64,000 nucleotides of DNA from Hahella chejuensis KCTC 2396 (lineage in GTDB: Bacteria; Pseudomonadota; Gammaproteobacteria; Pseudomonadales; Oleiphilaceae): contig NC_007645.1 of assembly GCF_000012985.1 (NCBI RefSeq), positions 5,664,581 through 5,728,580 of the forward strand, written 5' to 3'. Numbering within the stretch: position 1 is the stretch's first letter; every line of letters begins with the position of its first letter. A model generated the notes under the pieces. It ran no database searches. It was given only the letters and a program-made list of their open reading frames with translations, and was not told where the DNA came from. Of this stretch, positions 8,532 to 17,637 are shown in pieces. Position numbers and translations under genes: made by a program.

Positions 8532-10634
8532 ATGGAGAACACGAAGTTGCAACTAATACGGAACATTAGCCTGCTTATTGTCGGCGCCACTATCGCTTCG
8601 GGATCGATGGCGGCGGAGTTAGGCGATGAAGTGAAACTGGTGGATATCACCAACCAGAACGTTTTCAGGCACAGTGGTTATTGGCTGTGGCAAAATCCTT
8701 TGCCGGTCGGCGCCAGCGAATTGGATATTCAGGACGCCACGTTTGTCTTGAGAGCAGGCTTGGCGGAGGAGAGCAACTGCTACTCGTTTGAGTCAAAAAA
8801 CTATCCTAAACACTTTATCCGCCACACTGGATCAAGGCTGCGCATCGCAGAGAACGATAATTCAGACCTATTCAAAGACGATGCGACATTCTGCTTTGGT
8901 TCTGACCAAACGCTTAACTCGTTTAATTATCCCAACAGCAAGTTGACGGTAAACAGCAATAACGAAGTATGGATCTCCGGCGACTACAGCCACAGCACGT
9001 TATTGCGACTGCGGGAAAACAGAGAATCGCAAGCCTGTTGGAACGGCGTGACCGGTCAGTTCAACCATGTATCGGGCAATAACGCCCTGCACTTGGCCTG
9101 CCAGGCCCAATTTGGCGCAGGCTCCGCAATGACGGCCGCCGGCGCCGCCAGCTACGTCTGCGTCACGCCGGGAGGCGCAACACAGTCGATCAGCTACAAG
9201 CCTTGCTCTTCTTCCTTGTCCGACTTTCTCCTGAAAGCGGGATGGCGCACCTACCCATATCTGGATGACATGTCCGAAGGCGACAAGCGCAATACCTTGA
9301 TCGTGGAGCTGTACAGTCGCAGCGCCGACGATATCGCCAGCCTGCCACAGCGCAGCGACGAGGACCTCATCGCACGTGGGGAAACATATTTGTCCCTGTT
9401 AAACAGAGTGGGCTACGGAGAGAAAACAAGAATTGAGCAGCTCTCCACCGATCAACAGTATCAGGAGCTAAACAGCGACAAGGCCGACTATCTCGCACAA
9501 CATCTGCCGGTGGCGAGAGTATCGCAACTTCCCCTGGCGCAACGTCAGGCGCTGATTCACGATAACCTGCCGATCTGGATACTGCATGGTTCTGAGGATT
9601 ATTATCCAAAGCCCTTTCAGCAGTATTTATCCGCGGACGTGAAGTTTGGCCGCGCTGAAGGCGCTTATTACAACCTGCGCGCATGGGTGGATAAACGTCA
9701 TCACGACAAAAACGGTTCCCAAAACTCAGTTAGACCCAGTGAAAATAAAATAACGCCCAGCATTTTCGTAGATCGGATGGGAGATCGAAGCGACGTCAAT
9801 GTCTCCGCCATGGCGCCTCAGGCTGCGCCTACGTACGCCACCTACTTCGAAACCCAAAGCGGAGAAGTCTGGATCAGATATTTCCTGTTCGCAGGCTACA
9901 ATGACACCTCCGCCACCAATCCAGGCAGCGTCATCGCAGGCAATCATTTTGCGGACTGGGTGCACGTTTCCGTCAAGTTGACCAATCAGGGCGGGCAATA
10001 TCTTCCAGCTGAGTACTATTTCTCTGCGCACGCAGGCGGCGAGCGGTTCGCAGCGAATGATGGGCGGCTGACCTTCTACAACGCCAACCTGAACTCTGGC
10101 TCACCATCACTGACGGAAGTGGGCTTTGACGCGGCGACTCAGACCGGACAGCACCACGTCGGCGTCTATCTCGCACTGGGAACCCACGAGGCTTACGCGC
10201 AGGCGGGAAATCACAGCTTCCTGGACGGAGCCAGCACTTTCTGGGATATCACGCAGTTCGGCTCCCTGGTGATTCCATTCGCCGATACGTTGCCCAATAA
10301 CTCAAGGTACTCCTATCACCCCTACCCGACCTGGGATATGGGCAGCCCGATGAACAATCCATACTTCCAGTCTCACTCAATGACGCCGGAGCAAGCTCAG
10401 GTGCATTGGCTGCAAAAGGTTCCTGAAGTCATCTTCGGATCAAGCGACCCCAATCACCAGGATAGCTTTATGCAGATATTCACGACGAAGTACAAAGCGA
10501 ATGAAAGCGAGAGCAGCCGCAGAGCCATTCAAAACTGCGGACAGGACGACGGGTTGTTTGAAAATAACGAAAACTTCACAGCTAAGAATCCGATCGCGAA
10601 GATTTTTGAATGGGGCGGTAATTTCAACAACTAA
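8532..10634 (+). CDS. Secreted protein with AbfB-like carbohydrate-binding and Vps62-like domains
   Basis: A 700-residue protein with a signal peptide (hydrophobic stretch about 10-27). The ATG at 8532 has no ribosome site. A TTG at 8547 has GGAGA 8 bases upstream and may be the true start. Residues about 38-160 look like an AbfB-type beta-trefoil (FRHSGYWLWQNP, FESKNYPKHFIRHTGSRLRI), known for arabinose-side-chain binding. Residues about 340-680 resemble the Vps62/DUF946 family: PIWILHGSEDYYPKPF, HFADWVHVSV, HHVGVYLALGTHEAYA. The Vps62-like family has no well-established enzyme role that I know. A polysaccharide-related surface or secreted function is inference. A clear terminator follows. 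Confidence 0.7.
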   Translation: MENTKLQLIRNISLLIVGATIASGSMAAELGDEVKLVDITNQNVFRHSGYWLWQNPLPVGASELDIQDATFVLRAGLAEESNCYSFESKNYPKHFIRHTGSRLRIAENDNSDLFKDDATFCFGSDQTLNSFNYPNSKLTVNSNNEVWISGDYSHSTLLRLRENRESQACWNGVTGQFNHVSGNNALHLACQAQFGAGSAMTAAGAASYVCVTPGGATQSISYKPCSSSLSDFLLKAGWRTYPYLDDMSEGDKRNTLIVELYSRSADDIASLPQRSDEDLIARGETYLSLLNRVGYGEKTRIEQLSTDQQYQELNSDKADYLAQHLPVARVSQLPLAQRQALIHDNLPIWILHGSEDYYPKPFQQYLSADVKFGRAEGAYYNLRAWVDKRHHDKNGSQNSVRPSENKITPSIFVDRMGDRSDVNVSAMAPQAAPTYATYFETQSGEVWIRYFLFAGYNDTSATNPGSVIAGNHFADWVHVSVKLTNQGGQYLPAEYYFSAHAGGERFAANDGRLTFYNANLNSGSPSLTEVGFDAATQTGQHHVGVYLALGTHEAYAQAGNHSFLDGASTFWDITQFGSLVIPFADTLPNNSRYSYHPYPTWDMGSPMNNPYFQSHSMTPEQAQVHWLQKVPEVIFGSSDPNHQDSFMQIFTTKYKANESESSRRAIQNCGQDDGLFENNENFTAKNPIAKIFEWGGNFNN

Positions 10635-10656
10635 GACGTTTTCATAACTCCTTGTT

Positions 10657-10707
10657 CGCCATTAGCTCCTGAGCCAGCCTTGCAGTGGAGCTAATTGGCG
10701 TTTTTTT
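10657..10707 (+). terminator. Rho-independent terminator
   Basis: CGCCATTAGCTCC pairs with GGAGCTAATTGGCG (one bulged T) and is followed directly by seven T residues. It closes the AbfB/Vps62-like gene and sits just before the 3' end of the convergent binding-protein gene. Confidence 0.85.
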
Positions 10708-10710
10708 GGA

Positions 10711-11781
10711 CTACCTTTTCTTCTCCAGCGATGCGACTTCTTGCGTCCAGCGGTCCAACAGGCGCTGTCGGTTTATCCCCGCCCACTCGAAATCCAACGG
10801 CAGCAGTGTTACATCCTGCAATTTAATTTGTTGGTTTTGCTCTTTATACAGCTTGCTGTATGTAGGTATGCGATCGCTGCCCGCGTTTTTTATTAACGAC
10901 TGACCTTCCCAGGAGAGCGCAAAATCGATAAACGCCTGCGCCTTCTGCACATCCTGGCCATCGTGCTTGATGATACTCAACCCGCCAATTTCATACCCTA
11001 CGCCTTCAGGAGGGACGATAAACGCCACATCGCCGTCCTCGATGGAGTTCACGACCTCATGGTAAAAAGTAATGACAATGCCGATCTGTCCCGTCGAAAC
11101 GCGATAAGTCTGGCCTTTGCCGTAATACTCCACGTTCTGATGCAATGCTTTGAAGTAATCGAAGGCGGCGTCTTCACCCATCAACGCGATCATGCTGATC
11201 AGGGTGGTAAAAGCCGTACCTGAAACCAGAGGGCTTTTCATACCGATCATGTCGCGATACACAGGGTCTGCAAGATCCTTCCATGTCTTGGGAACCGGCG
11301 CGCCCCTCTCCTGCAGAAACGGCTTACTCACGACAATTCCCAGAATGCCGCCATACAATCCATTCACCGTTCCCTCCATAAAAGGGCCGCCCAGCAATGG
11401 CTCCAGTTTCGTCGTCTGCGGCGAGACATAGGGGACCAAATATCCTTCCGCGCCAGCCTGAATATGCGAGCCCAGACTGCCGCCGAACCAGATATCGCCA
11501 TTACCGGAACGCCGCTCATACTGCAGTCTGGCCATCGCCGCGCCGCTGCCGCGCATCTCAATGATTTCCACGGGTATCCCCGTTTTTCGGGTGAACGCAT
11601 AACTCACCACATTCGGGTATTCCGACAGCACGCTATATAAAATCAGAGGCTTAGTCGCCGGACCGGTCTGACTTGCAGCTTCAGCAGGAAGATCAGCGCC
11701 TTGTGCAAATGACAGCGGCGCGAGTAAAACAGTGAGGGAAAGCAGTCGCCGAAAATGGCGACATCGGTTGGCGAAATCCAT
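10711..11781 (-). CDS. Periplasmic solute-binding protein, iron(III)/putative ABC type, no transporter nearby
   Basis: A 356-residue protein with a signal peptide ending near AQG-AD (residue about 29). The mature part reads like the extracellular solute-binding family 1 / Fbp-type proteins: LILYSVLSEYPNVVSYAFTR at the start, GSGAAMARLQYE, GDIWFGGSLG, then a conserved C-terminal core. The ligand cannot be told from the sequence. No ABC permease or ATPase gene is in the window. Upstream on the same strand lie a LuxR-type regulator and a hybrid kinase, with a 194-bp gap. The binding protein may present a ligand to the kinase, or may be a regulated target. Which is unresolved. Confidence 0.75.
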   Translation of the reverse strand: MDFANRCRHFRRLLSLTVLLAPLSFAQGADLPAEAASQTGPATKPLILYSVLSEYPNVVSYAFTRKTGIPVEIIEMRGSGAAMARLQYERRSGNGDIWFGGSLGSHIQAGAEGYLVPYVSPQTTKLEPLLGGPFMEGTVNGLYGGILGIVVSKPFLQERGAPVPKTWKDLADPVYRDMIGMKSPLVSGTAFTTLISMIALMGEDAAFDYFKALHQNVEYYGKGQTYRVSTGQIGIVITFYHEVVNSIEDGDVAFIVPPEGVGYEIGGLSIIKHDGQDVQKAQAFIDFALSWEGQSLIKNAGSDRIPTYSKLYKEQNQQIKLQDVTLLPLDFEWAGINRQRLLDRWTQEVASLEKKR

Positions 11782-11970
11782 TGCATGACCACGTGTATCG
11801 ACAGTCGAAACTCAACGCTTCCAGTGAGGTTCCGGAAACAACATCCGCCGCTTTCTGTAATACGAATCAGACAGTTAAGTGCGCGCAACAGAAAGAAATA
11901 CGGGTATGGAAGGGTAAGGCGCCGGGAAACAGGTTGTCAAAAGAGGAGAAGTGAAAAGGCCAAGCGGTTC

Positions 11971-12576
11971 TCAGTCGATAATGATGCCGCGCTTTTTCGC
12001 CGCCATTACCGCCTGCGTGCGGTTCTCCACGCCCAGGTGATCAATAATGTCGGAAACATACTGTCGAACGGTAATATCGGAAATGCCCAGGTTCTTGGCG
12101 ATTTCTTTATTTGATAGTCCCTGAGTCAAATACTCCAGGGTTTCGAGATGGCGCGGCGAAAACGACGGCAGTTGATCATGACATTGCGTCACTGTCACCA
12201 GCTCACCGCGCAGTATCGCCAATAAGCCTTCCTGCATTTCATGCTTTTTGGCGGATTTGGCGATAAATCCATTCACGCCCAGCGCCATCACGTTCTGCAC
12301 GTTAGGTCCCATTTCCAACGCTGACACCACCACGATAGGCAACAGCGGATATGCGCTGCGCAACTGCTTCACGCCATCTAGGCGTTGCGTGCCGGGCAGC
12401 TGGATATCCAGAATCAACAGAGACAGATCCGGGTGCAATATGAGCTGCTCGCTCGCCGTATAAAAGTCAGACGCCTCCACGATCTTAGCGTCCGGAAAAA
12501 TCTCCATAACCAAGTGCCGCAGGCCGTCTCGATACAAGTCATGATCTTCGGCGATGAGTATTTTTGAAGCCATCAT
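11971..12576 (-). CDS. LuxR/NarL-family response regulator
   Basis: A 201-residue two-domain regulator. The receiver domain has the acidic pair in AEDHD, phospho-acceptor D57 in LLILDIQLPG, and the Lys in IAKSAKK. The C-terminal LuxR-type HTH (residues about 135-200) shows LSNKEIAKNLGISDITVRQY. The start is ATG at 12576, with a second in-frame ATG next to it. Its start overlaps the stop of a 68-codon ORF as TGATG, and that ORF in turn overlaps the kinase gene. This makes a compact two-component unit. Targets are unknown; the downstream binding-protein gene is the nearest candidate. Confidence 0.9.
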   Translation of the reverse strand: MMASKILIAEDHDLYRDGLRHLVMEIFPDAKIVEASDFYTASEQLILHPDLSLLILDIQLPGTQRLDGVKQLRSAYPLLPIVVVSALEMGPNVQNVMALGVNGFIAKSAKKHEMQEGLLAILRGELVTVTQCHDQLPSFSPRHLETLEYLTQGLSNKEIAKNLGISDITVRQYVSDIIDHLGVENRTQAVMAAKKRGIIID

Positions 12577-12782
12577 CAGGAAAGCTCTCGATAGTCCTTT
12601 GAATTAGACCAAACATGTAGTCGCCCAGCTGATACCCCCAGCCGGAGTAATGCGCGCAGCCTAGTCAAAACCCCTCTTGGTTCCAATCCTGCAAATGTAG
12701 GATATCCCAACGTTGGAAGAGGAATCGGCGGATCATCGACGACATTTCTTATCTCTAATGAGTTCATTGACGCGGCGCTCAT
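12576..12782 (-). CDS. Small ORF nested between kinase and regulator genes
   Basis: A 68-codon frame whose ATG overlaps the kinase stop (ATGA, 12779-12782) and whose TGA overlaps the regulator ATG by one base (TGATG). Exact coupling on both sides is unlikely by chance and suggests it is translated, either as a small protein or as a bridge that carries ribosomes to the regulator. The product (MSAASMNSLEIRNVVDDPPI at its start) has no signal peptide or membrane segment and no family I recognise. Codon quality is mediocre, so it may be only a coupling ORF. Confidence 0.45.
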   Translation of the reverse strand: MSAASMNSLEIRNVVDDPPIPLPTLGYPTFAGLEPRGVLTRLRALLRLGVSAGRLHVWSNSKDYRELS

Positions 12783-15181
12783 ACCGTTTCGGACTGCCGC
12801 TGGTTTTGCGCATGCATCAACAAGGAACGCAACTGCGCTGGCGCGACAGGTTTGTATAGCATCAGCAATCCCATCTTCGCCGCTTCCTGCATGCGCGCCA
12901 CGGATGTGTCTCCCGTTATCAAAGCCGGCGTAAACGGCGTTTGCAGCCGCTGCGACATGAGTTCAATGGCGTCCACGCCATTTTCGCCGTTCGCCAGTTC
13001 TACGTCCGCCAACAGCAGGTCCGGCGCAGAGGAAAGCTCATCCAGTTTATCGCTTAGCTCCACCAGACTGCGGGCCATCACAACATCACAGCCCCACCCC
13101 GTCAGCAGCGCTTCCATCGCTTGTAAAATCTCCTGGTCATCGTCCAGAACGACCACCAACTGTCGCGCCGGAACGCCGGACGCTTCCGCTTGGTATTCCA
13201 TAAACGCAGCCTCAGGTTTGGCGACTACAGGCGCCTCAAGGGTAAAGATTGACCCCTTGCCGGACTCCGAGCGTAGCCCCAGTGGCAGGCCCAGCAGCTT
13301 TGCGGTTTTTTCTACGATCGATAACCCCAACCCCAGGCCATCGCTGCGTTTATCCAACTGTACAAAGGCTTTGAAAACTTCCTGTTGCTGCTCCCGCGTC
13401 ATTCCGACGCCATTGTCGCATACCTGAATAGACAGTCTGTCTCCCCTGCGCCTGCATCCCAAGAGCACCTTACCGCCTTCGGCATAACGCAGTGCATTGG
13501 TAAGCAGGTTGCGCAGCATGCGCTCCAGCAGCAGCGAGTCCGTATGGATATAGGCGCCGCAGTGCGCGACCCGTAGCTTGACACCCTGGGCTTTCGCCTG
13601 CGCCCGATACTCGCCCTCCAATGTATTGAGCAGAGTATCCACGCAAAACGTCTCTTTATTCACCGTCACAGCGCAGGCTTCAAGACGAGCCATATCCATC
13701 AGGGCGTTAAACAGTTTGGTCAGGGAGTCGTGAGAGGACTTGAGTCTACGCATATGCTTGGCGCCGGTGGCGTCCTCCACATAAGGCTCCAACGCTGAGA
13801 TAAACAACCCCATAGCGTGTAAGGGCTGACGCAGATCGTGGCTGGCGGCGGCGAGAAAGCGCGACTTCGCCTGATTGGACGCCTCCTCCGACAGCATCGC
13901 TTCCCGCATGGCGTAAAAATAGCGCTCTATGCGACGGATTTCATCCTGATGCTCGACGGCGTCTTGCCTCGCGCCCTGCTGCTCCAATAATTCGTCTCCC
14001 AGTAACGTCAGCTGCTTTATCGGTTCGGTGATCACGCCGGAGTAGTGCCAGGCGACCGCGCCAATGATCAATACCACACTGATGACGATAGCCAGCCCAA
14101 TGCCCAGCGTGGCGTACATCTCATTGAATATAGGTTTGCTGGGTATCTCCGTCACCAGCGCCCAGATTTCGCCATATACGTCAACCGGCGAGGAGACAGC
14201 CAGCACTTGCGCATCGTCATAGGACGGATACGCCTGTCGCGCGCTCAGTCCCGCCAAGGCCGACTCAACGGCCAGGTTATCAATACTGGCCGGGCGCTCG
14301 CTCACCCGCGTCAAGGTAGAGTGCAACCGGTGATCCGGCGCAACCAGATAGGTTTCGCTGAGACCAGCCAGGTGCGAGAACCCGCCAAGCAGGCGGCACA
14401 CACTTTCGTTGCTGTACTGCATCACCACAACGCCGACCAGCACGCCGAATTCAAACAAGGGCTTGGCGACATAATTCACGAAGTGGTCACGGCCTGGATA
14501 GGGATAAAAGCCGGTAAACACGCTGTCAGTGGTCAGTGTCTCGGTATGAGCGGCCACTTTCTCAAACATGCTCGCCAAACCGGCGTCAGCGCCAGATGAG
14601 TACCTCCCCGATTTAAGATCTTCACCGAAATAGACGCCTTTATTCACCGAGTAGACCACCCGGCCGCGTCGCTCGATCAGGTACATATCGTCAATGCCGA
14701 AACGTTCGCTGAACGAACGCAGCCGGGTATGAAAGTCGGCGTGGATATTATCGTAGTAGGCACGGCGAATAAGGTTGTTTTCAGAACGGGATGACGCCAG
14801 CGCACCAGTATGACCAGAAAACAGAGACTGAAGGCTCTCTGCGCGTTCATTGTCCAGTTTGGTCAAATGCATCGCGCCAATACTGAACTCTTTCAGGTAA
14901 TGCAGCGCAGGCGTGTTATTTTCGGACATAGCATAGCTGGAGACTTCCCCCACAAACACCTGGGCGGTCGCCAAGCGTTCTTTAAACAGCTCCGCCACCT
15001 GGTTACGCTTAACGTCTTGAACTGACGCCAAGTGCTCGTACCCCTGCGCCGTCATACTTTCCGAGAAGGTAAACGCCAGGATCGCCGCAAATAACAACAA
15101 CGGCAGCACACTCAGGCTAAGGCAGAGGATAAGCTTGCTGCGTACGCTCAGGTTCCGCCGAGCAATCAAAGGAAACGCCAT
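12779..15181 (-). CDS. Hybrid sensor histidine kinase with periplasmic sensing domain
   Basis: An 800-residue inner-membrane protein. Membrane segments at about 18-38 and 359-379 flank a periplasmic domain of about 320 residues that looks like a double-Cache sensor (DMYLIERRGRVVYSVNKG, NYVAKPLFEFGVLVGVVV). A HAMP-like linker follows. The HisKA domain has H448 in AASHDLRQPLHAMG, then an HATPase domain (N box LLRNLLTNALRYAEGG, G boxes VCDNGVGM and GLGLGLSI). A C-terminal receiver (about 675-795) has phospho-acceptor Asp in LLLADVEL. This HDLRQPLHA subtype is common in hybrid kinases paired with LuxR regulators. The small ORF and regulator are coupled downstream. The signal is not known; a periplasmic ligand is likely. 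Confidence 0.92.
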   Translation of the reverse strand: MAFPLIARRNLSVRSKLILCLSLSVLPLLLFAAILAFTFSESMTAQGYEHLASVQDVKRNQVAELFKERLATAQVFVGEVSSYAMSENNTPALHYLKEFSIGAMHLTKLDNERAESLQSLFSGHTGALASSRSENNLIRRAYYDNIHADFHTRLRSFSERFGIDDMYLIERRGRVVYSVNKGVYFGEDLKSGRYSSGADAGLASMFEKVAAHTETLTTDSVFTGFYPYPGRDHFVNYVAKPLFEFGVLVGVVVMQYSNESVCRLLGGFSHLAGLSETYLVAPDHRLHSTLTRVSERPASIDNLAVESALAGLSARQAYPSYDDAQVLAVSSPVDVYGEIWALVTEIPSKPIFNEMYATLGIGLAIVISVVLIIGAVAWHYSGVITEPIKQLTLLGDELLEQQGARQDAVEHQDEIRRIERYFYAMREAMLSEEASNQAKSRFLAAASHDLRQPLHAMGLFISALEPYVEDATGAKHMRRLKSSHDSLTKLFNALMDMARLEACAVTVNKETFCVDTLLNTLEGEYRAQAKAQGVKLRVAHCGAYIHTDSLLLERMLRNLLTNALRYAEGGKVLLGCRRRGDRLSIQVCDNGVGMTREQQQEVFKAFVQLDKRSDGLGLGLSIVEKTAKLLGLPLGLRSESGKGSIFTLEAPVVAKPEAAFMEYQAEASGVPARQLVVVLDDDQEILQAMEALLTGWGCDVVMARSLVELSDKLDELSSAPDLLLADVELANGENGVDAIELMSQRLQTPFTPALITGDTSVARMQEAAKMGLLMLYKPVAPAQLRSLLMHAQNQRQSETV

Positions 15182-15418
15182 CCCAAGCCTACAGCGCCTT
15201 GCGCTCCAGACTGGCGCGCGGGATCAGGACTACGGACAAGGGGCGACATCTCTGTACAGATGAAATGAATGGCGTCTCTCAACATCTTAAAACTAATCCA
15301 TTGTAGTGGTGCGCGCGGTTCCTGCGCTGTTCGACGCAACCAGGATCGACAATCAGGCAGACTGTCAGACCATAGCGCCTATCGAATTGATCTTAATCGT
15401 TTTTTCTCGCCTCCGGCA
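15182..15418. other. Intergenic stretch upstream of the hybrid kinase
   Basis: No gene, hairpin with a T-run, or convincing promoter is visible. It presumably holds the promoter of the kinase operon. The rest of the gap to 15562 is taken by a repeat element. Confidence 0.4.
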
Positions 15419-15548
15419 ATATATTAATCAGGCAGCCAAATAGCTTCCTTCTATTTGGCTGCAACGCCAGGGCCTGCACAGGTCAGGCCCTGTCTCCCGC
15501 GGCTAGCCGCCGCGCAGGCGCATCCATGCGCCTTATTATTAACATGCC
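15419..15548 (+). repeat. Dispersed hairpin-rich repeat, copy A
   Basis: About 130 bp. It begins TATTAATCAGGCAGC and ends ATTATTAACATGCC, so the ends form imperfect terminal inverted repeats. Inside are four inverted repeats in order: GCAGCCAAATAG/CTATTTGGCTGC (loop 7), AGGGCCTG/CAGGCCCT (loop 7), the palindrome GCGGCTAGCCGC, and GGCGCAT/ATGCGCC (loop 2). No ORF is inside. It lies just downstream of the 370-codon gene at 15563. Confidence 0.85.
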
Positions 15549-15562
15549 AATGGTGTGAACGG

Positions 15563-16675
15563 TTATGACAAGTACGCTTTATAATTTTGCAGATAGAACG
15601 TCGTGATGCAGGAATCCGATACGGGAAAGCGCTCCGCATTCAACGTATACAGGACATCCGCTATAAGAGAAGGCGCGATGGACATGGTGTGGCCGGTGCT
15701 GCGGTAGGGTTCCGCACAAATCAGGGAAAGCAATCCTAGCAGACGCTGTTCTGTCGCCTGGCGAGGGACAGGGTTAGCGAAAAAGAGGCCACAGATAGCG
15801 GACAGGAACGCGCCCTCTTTTTCAAACAAATTGATGAAGTAGGGTTCGTCCTGATTCTTGCTTTTGTTTTTCACCTCGGCCAGTAGATCGCTGATCACGC
15901 CGATTAGTGCGTCATCTATCTGCGGTCGGGCGTCCGCCAGCGCACTTTCATATTTGCAAACCAGATCGGCATGCAAAATCGCTCGATCTGAACCGGTATA
16001 AAGGTAGTGGTCGGTAATTTTTCGCAACAACGCATCTAGGTCCGATAGATCCTGCTCTTCCGTCGTGACAACTTGTGAAGGCGGGAACACTTTATCAAAT
16101 AAATCATCAGCGATGGTTTGTTTGGCCAAAGCCACACTCTGCGCTTCGTCCAGATCCCAACTTGCCGCGACAAACGCCACGAAGTCATCAACCGTGTTCA
16201 TCGTACGCAACTCTGCGCTTACTTCTTTCAGAACTTCGACGTGCGCCTCAAGGTAGAGATCAGGCAGGAGCGTGAGAAGACGCTCGGCGGTTTCCCGCTC
16301 ATCCGTTCCTGCATCCGCGTCTTCCGACACATCAAAATAGTCACGACAGAGTTCGTTAAACAATGCGCTGAATTCTCCCAGCTCATCATTGCCTTCCGCC
16401 CGAATGGAAAAGTCGTCCACATTGAATTTGCGTCCGCTAAAACCCAGTAAATCTGCGGCGGAGTGACTCTCACTTTCGGTAAAGGACTGATAGCCAGCCA
16501 GATTATTTACGCCAACCACACAGTAATAGTGATGTATGCGCACATCGATAATGAACGCGTAGATATTTTCGTTATAGGGCGACTGCTTGATCTTTGCGAT
16601 CAAGTCCAGCAAATACCCGCGCAGCGCCTGCCGATAGCTTTGTATTGTTTCGCGCAACGTCTGTTCGCTTTGCAT
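15563..16675 (-). CDS. Protein of unknown function, 370 residues
   Basis: TGGAGG lies a good distance before the ATG, so the start is firm. There is no signal peptide or membrane segment; it should be cytosolic. The N-terminal 90 residues (IYAFIIDVRIHHYYCVVGVN) have a beta-hairpin look that faintly resembles the DUF4303 type, but I would not assign it. The middle and C-terminal parts are acidic, helical and rich in Leu and Asp. The gene leads or joins a minus-strand group with the small zinc-ribbon regulator upstream. Copy A of the dispersed repeat lies 14 bp beyond its stop. The function is unknown. Confidence 0.6.
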   Translation of the reverse strand: MQSEQTLRETIQSYRQALRGYLLDLIAKIKQSPYNENIYAFIIDVRIHHYYCVVGVNNLAGYQSFTESESHSAADLLGFSGRKFNVDDFSIRAEGNDELGEFSALFNELCRDYFDVSEDADAGTDERETAERLLTLLPDLYLEAHVEVLKEVSAELRTMNTVDDFVAFVAASWDLDEAQSVALAKQTIADDLFDKVFPPSQVVTTEEQDLSDLDALLRKITDHYLYTGSDRAILHADLVCKYESALADARPQIDDALIGVISDLLAEVKNKSKNQDEPYFINLFEKEGAFLSAICGLFFANPVPRQATEQRLLGLLSLICAEPYRSTGHTMSIAPSLIADVLYTLNAERFPVSDSCITTFYLQNYKAYLS

Positions 16676-16704
16676 GAGTCGCCTCCAAAAGTTTCATCTA
16701 TGCC

Positions 16705-17010
16705 CTATCGGGACTTTGCGGAGAATACCGGTTCGTCAATAAACGTGCCTTTGCACTGGGGGCATTTGCCCGGCTTTTTGACTCGGGAACGGTCTTCGAA
16801 TACGTAGTCGCACTTGCCGCAGCGGGCGGGTTCAATCTTCAGAGATCCCGTCTTCTGCAAGTGCTCCAGGTGATCGTAAATTTCCTTTTCGGATTTTCCT
16901 ACCAGCTTTGATAATGAGCCGACGGTAAAAGCGCCGCCCTGCAATACCGACAACAGCTCTTGTCTGACGGTTTCCTTGCGCTCCTGGGGGATAGGCGTTT
17001 TTGTTTTCAT
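16705..17010 (-). CDS. Small predicted transcription regulator with winged helix and zinc ribbon
   Basis: A 101-residue protein; the ATG at 17010 is chosen, with an in-frame GTG three codons upstream. The first half is an HTH (TVGSLSKLVGKSEKEIYDHL). The second half holds four cysteines in two CxxC pairs (CGKC and CPQC), a zinc ribbon. This arrangement matches the COG3357-like family of predicted regulators, in which an HTH is joined to a zinc ribbon. It is cytosolic. The next gene on the same strand follows 29 bp downstream. Targets and metal specificity are unknown. Confidence 0.8.
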   Translation of the reverse strand: MKTKTPIPQERKETVRQELLSVLQGGAFTVGSLSKLVGKSEKEIYDHLEHLQKTGSLKIEPARCGKCDYVFEDRSRVKKPGKCPQCKGTFIDEPVFSAKSR

Positions 17011-17122
17011 TTGTCCCACTTACTCTTTAGCAAAATAAATGCGCCGGAAATAAGGCGCATTATCCTTTCATATACAGGGTAGCCCGACCGGCTTAAAAGA
17101 ATAATCCAGGTTAGAGACGCCG

Positions 17123-17590
17123 CTACTTGGCCTTACCGGCTTCCAATATCGGCAGCCCGGCTTCAGTGGGAATATAAATCCGCTCACCATTCCCGTCCTG
17201 CAAGCCTTTAATCCAGACGTAGCGCAGATAGGCTTCATTGTCTTTCAGTGACGCGCCGATGATTTTGTTGGCTTCAGCGGCGGCTTTGGCCCTTTCAATA
17301 TCCGCCTGACCTTCGGCTTTGGCCCGTGCAATCATCGCCTTGCCTTCCGCTTCGGCCAACGTGACTTGAGCTTTCGCCTGCAAAAGCGACGCCTGTTCCT
17401 TGGCCTTGGCCTCTTCAATCAGGATTTTCTTGGTCCATTCCGCTTCCCGCAGCGCGGCTACGCCGTCAGCTTCCATTTTGTAGATTTTGTATTTTGGCCA
17501 TCCCCATAGCGCCAGAAGAATGAACGCCACAAATGCGACAGCCAAAAATATCAGAGATCCTAACGCCAATGCTTGTCGGTTTTGATACAT
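17123..17590 (-). CDS. Single-pass membrane protein with SPFH-tail-like coiled coil
   Basis: A 155-residue protein; the ATG at 17590 is chosen over an upstream TTG. A membrane segment at about 12-34 (LIFLAVAFVAFILLALWGW) is followed by a long Ala/Lys/Glu coiled coil (residues about 45-110) and a short globular tail (LRYVWIKGLQDGN, IYIPTEAGLPIL). The coiled coil and tail strongly resemble the C-terminal half of prohibitin/HflK-like SPFH proteins, but the SPFH domain itself is absent. It could be a short homologue that joins SPFH assemblies. That role is inference. The neighbours give no clear hint. Confidence 0.7.
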   Translation of the reverse strand: MYQNRQALALGSLIFLAVAFVAFILLALWGWPKYKIYKMEADGVAALREAEWTKKILIEEAKAKEQASLLQAKAQVTLAEAEGKAMIARAKAEGQADIERAKAAAEANKIIGASLKDNEAYLRYVWIKGLQDGNGERIYIPTEAGLPILEAGKAK

Positions 17591-17637
17591 CTTAAAACTC
17601 AAGTTCAAAAAGATTTAGGCGCCATGTTAAACGGGGA

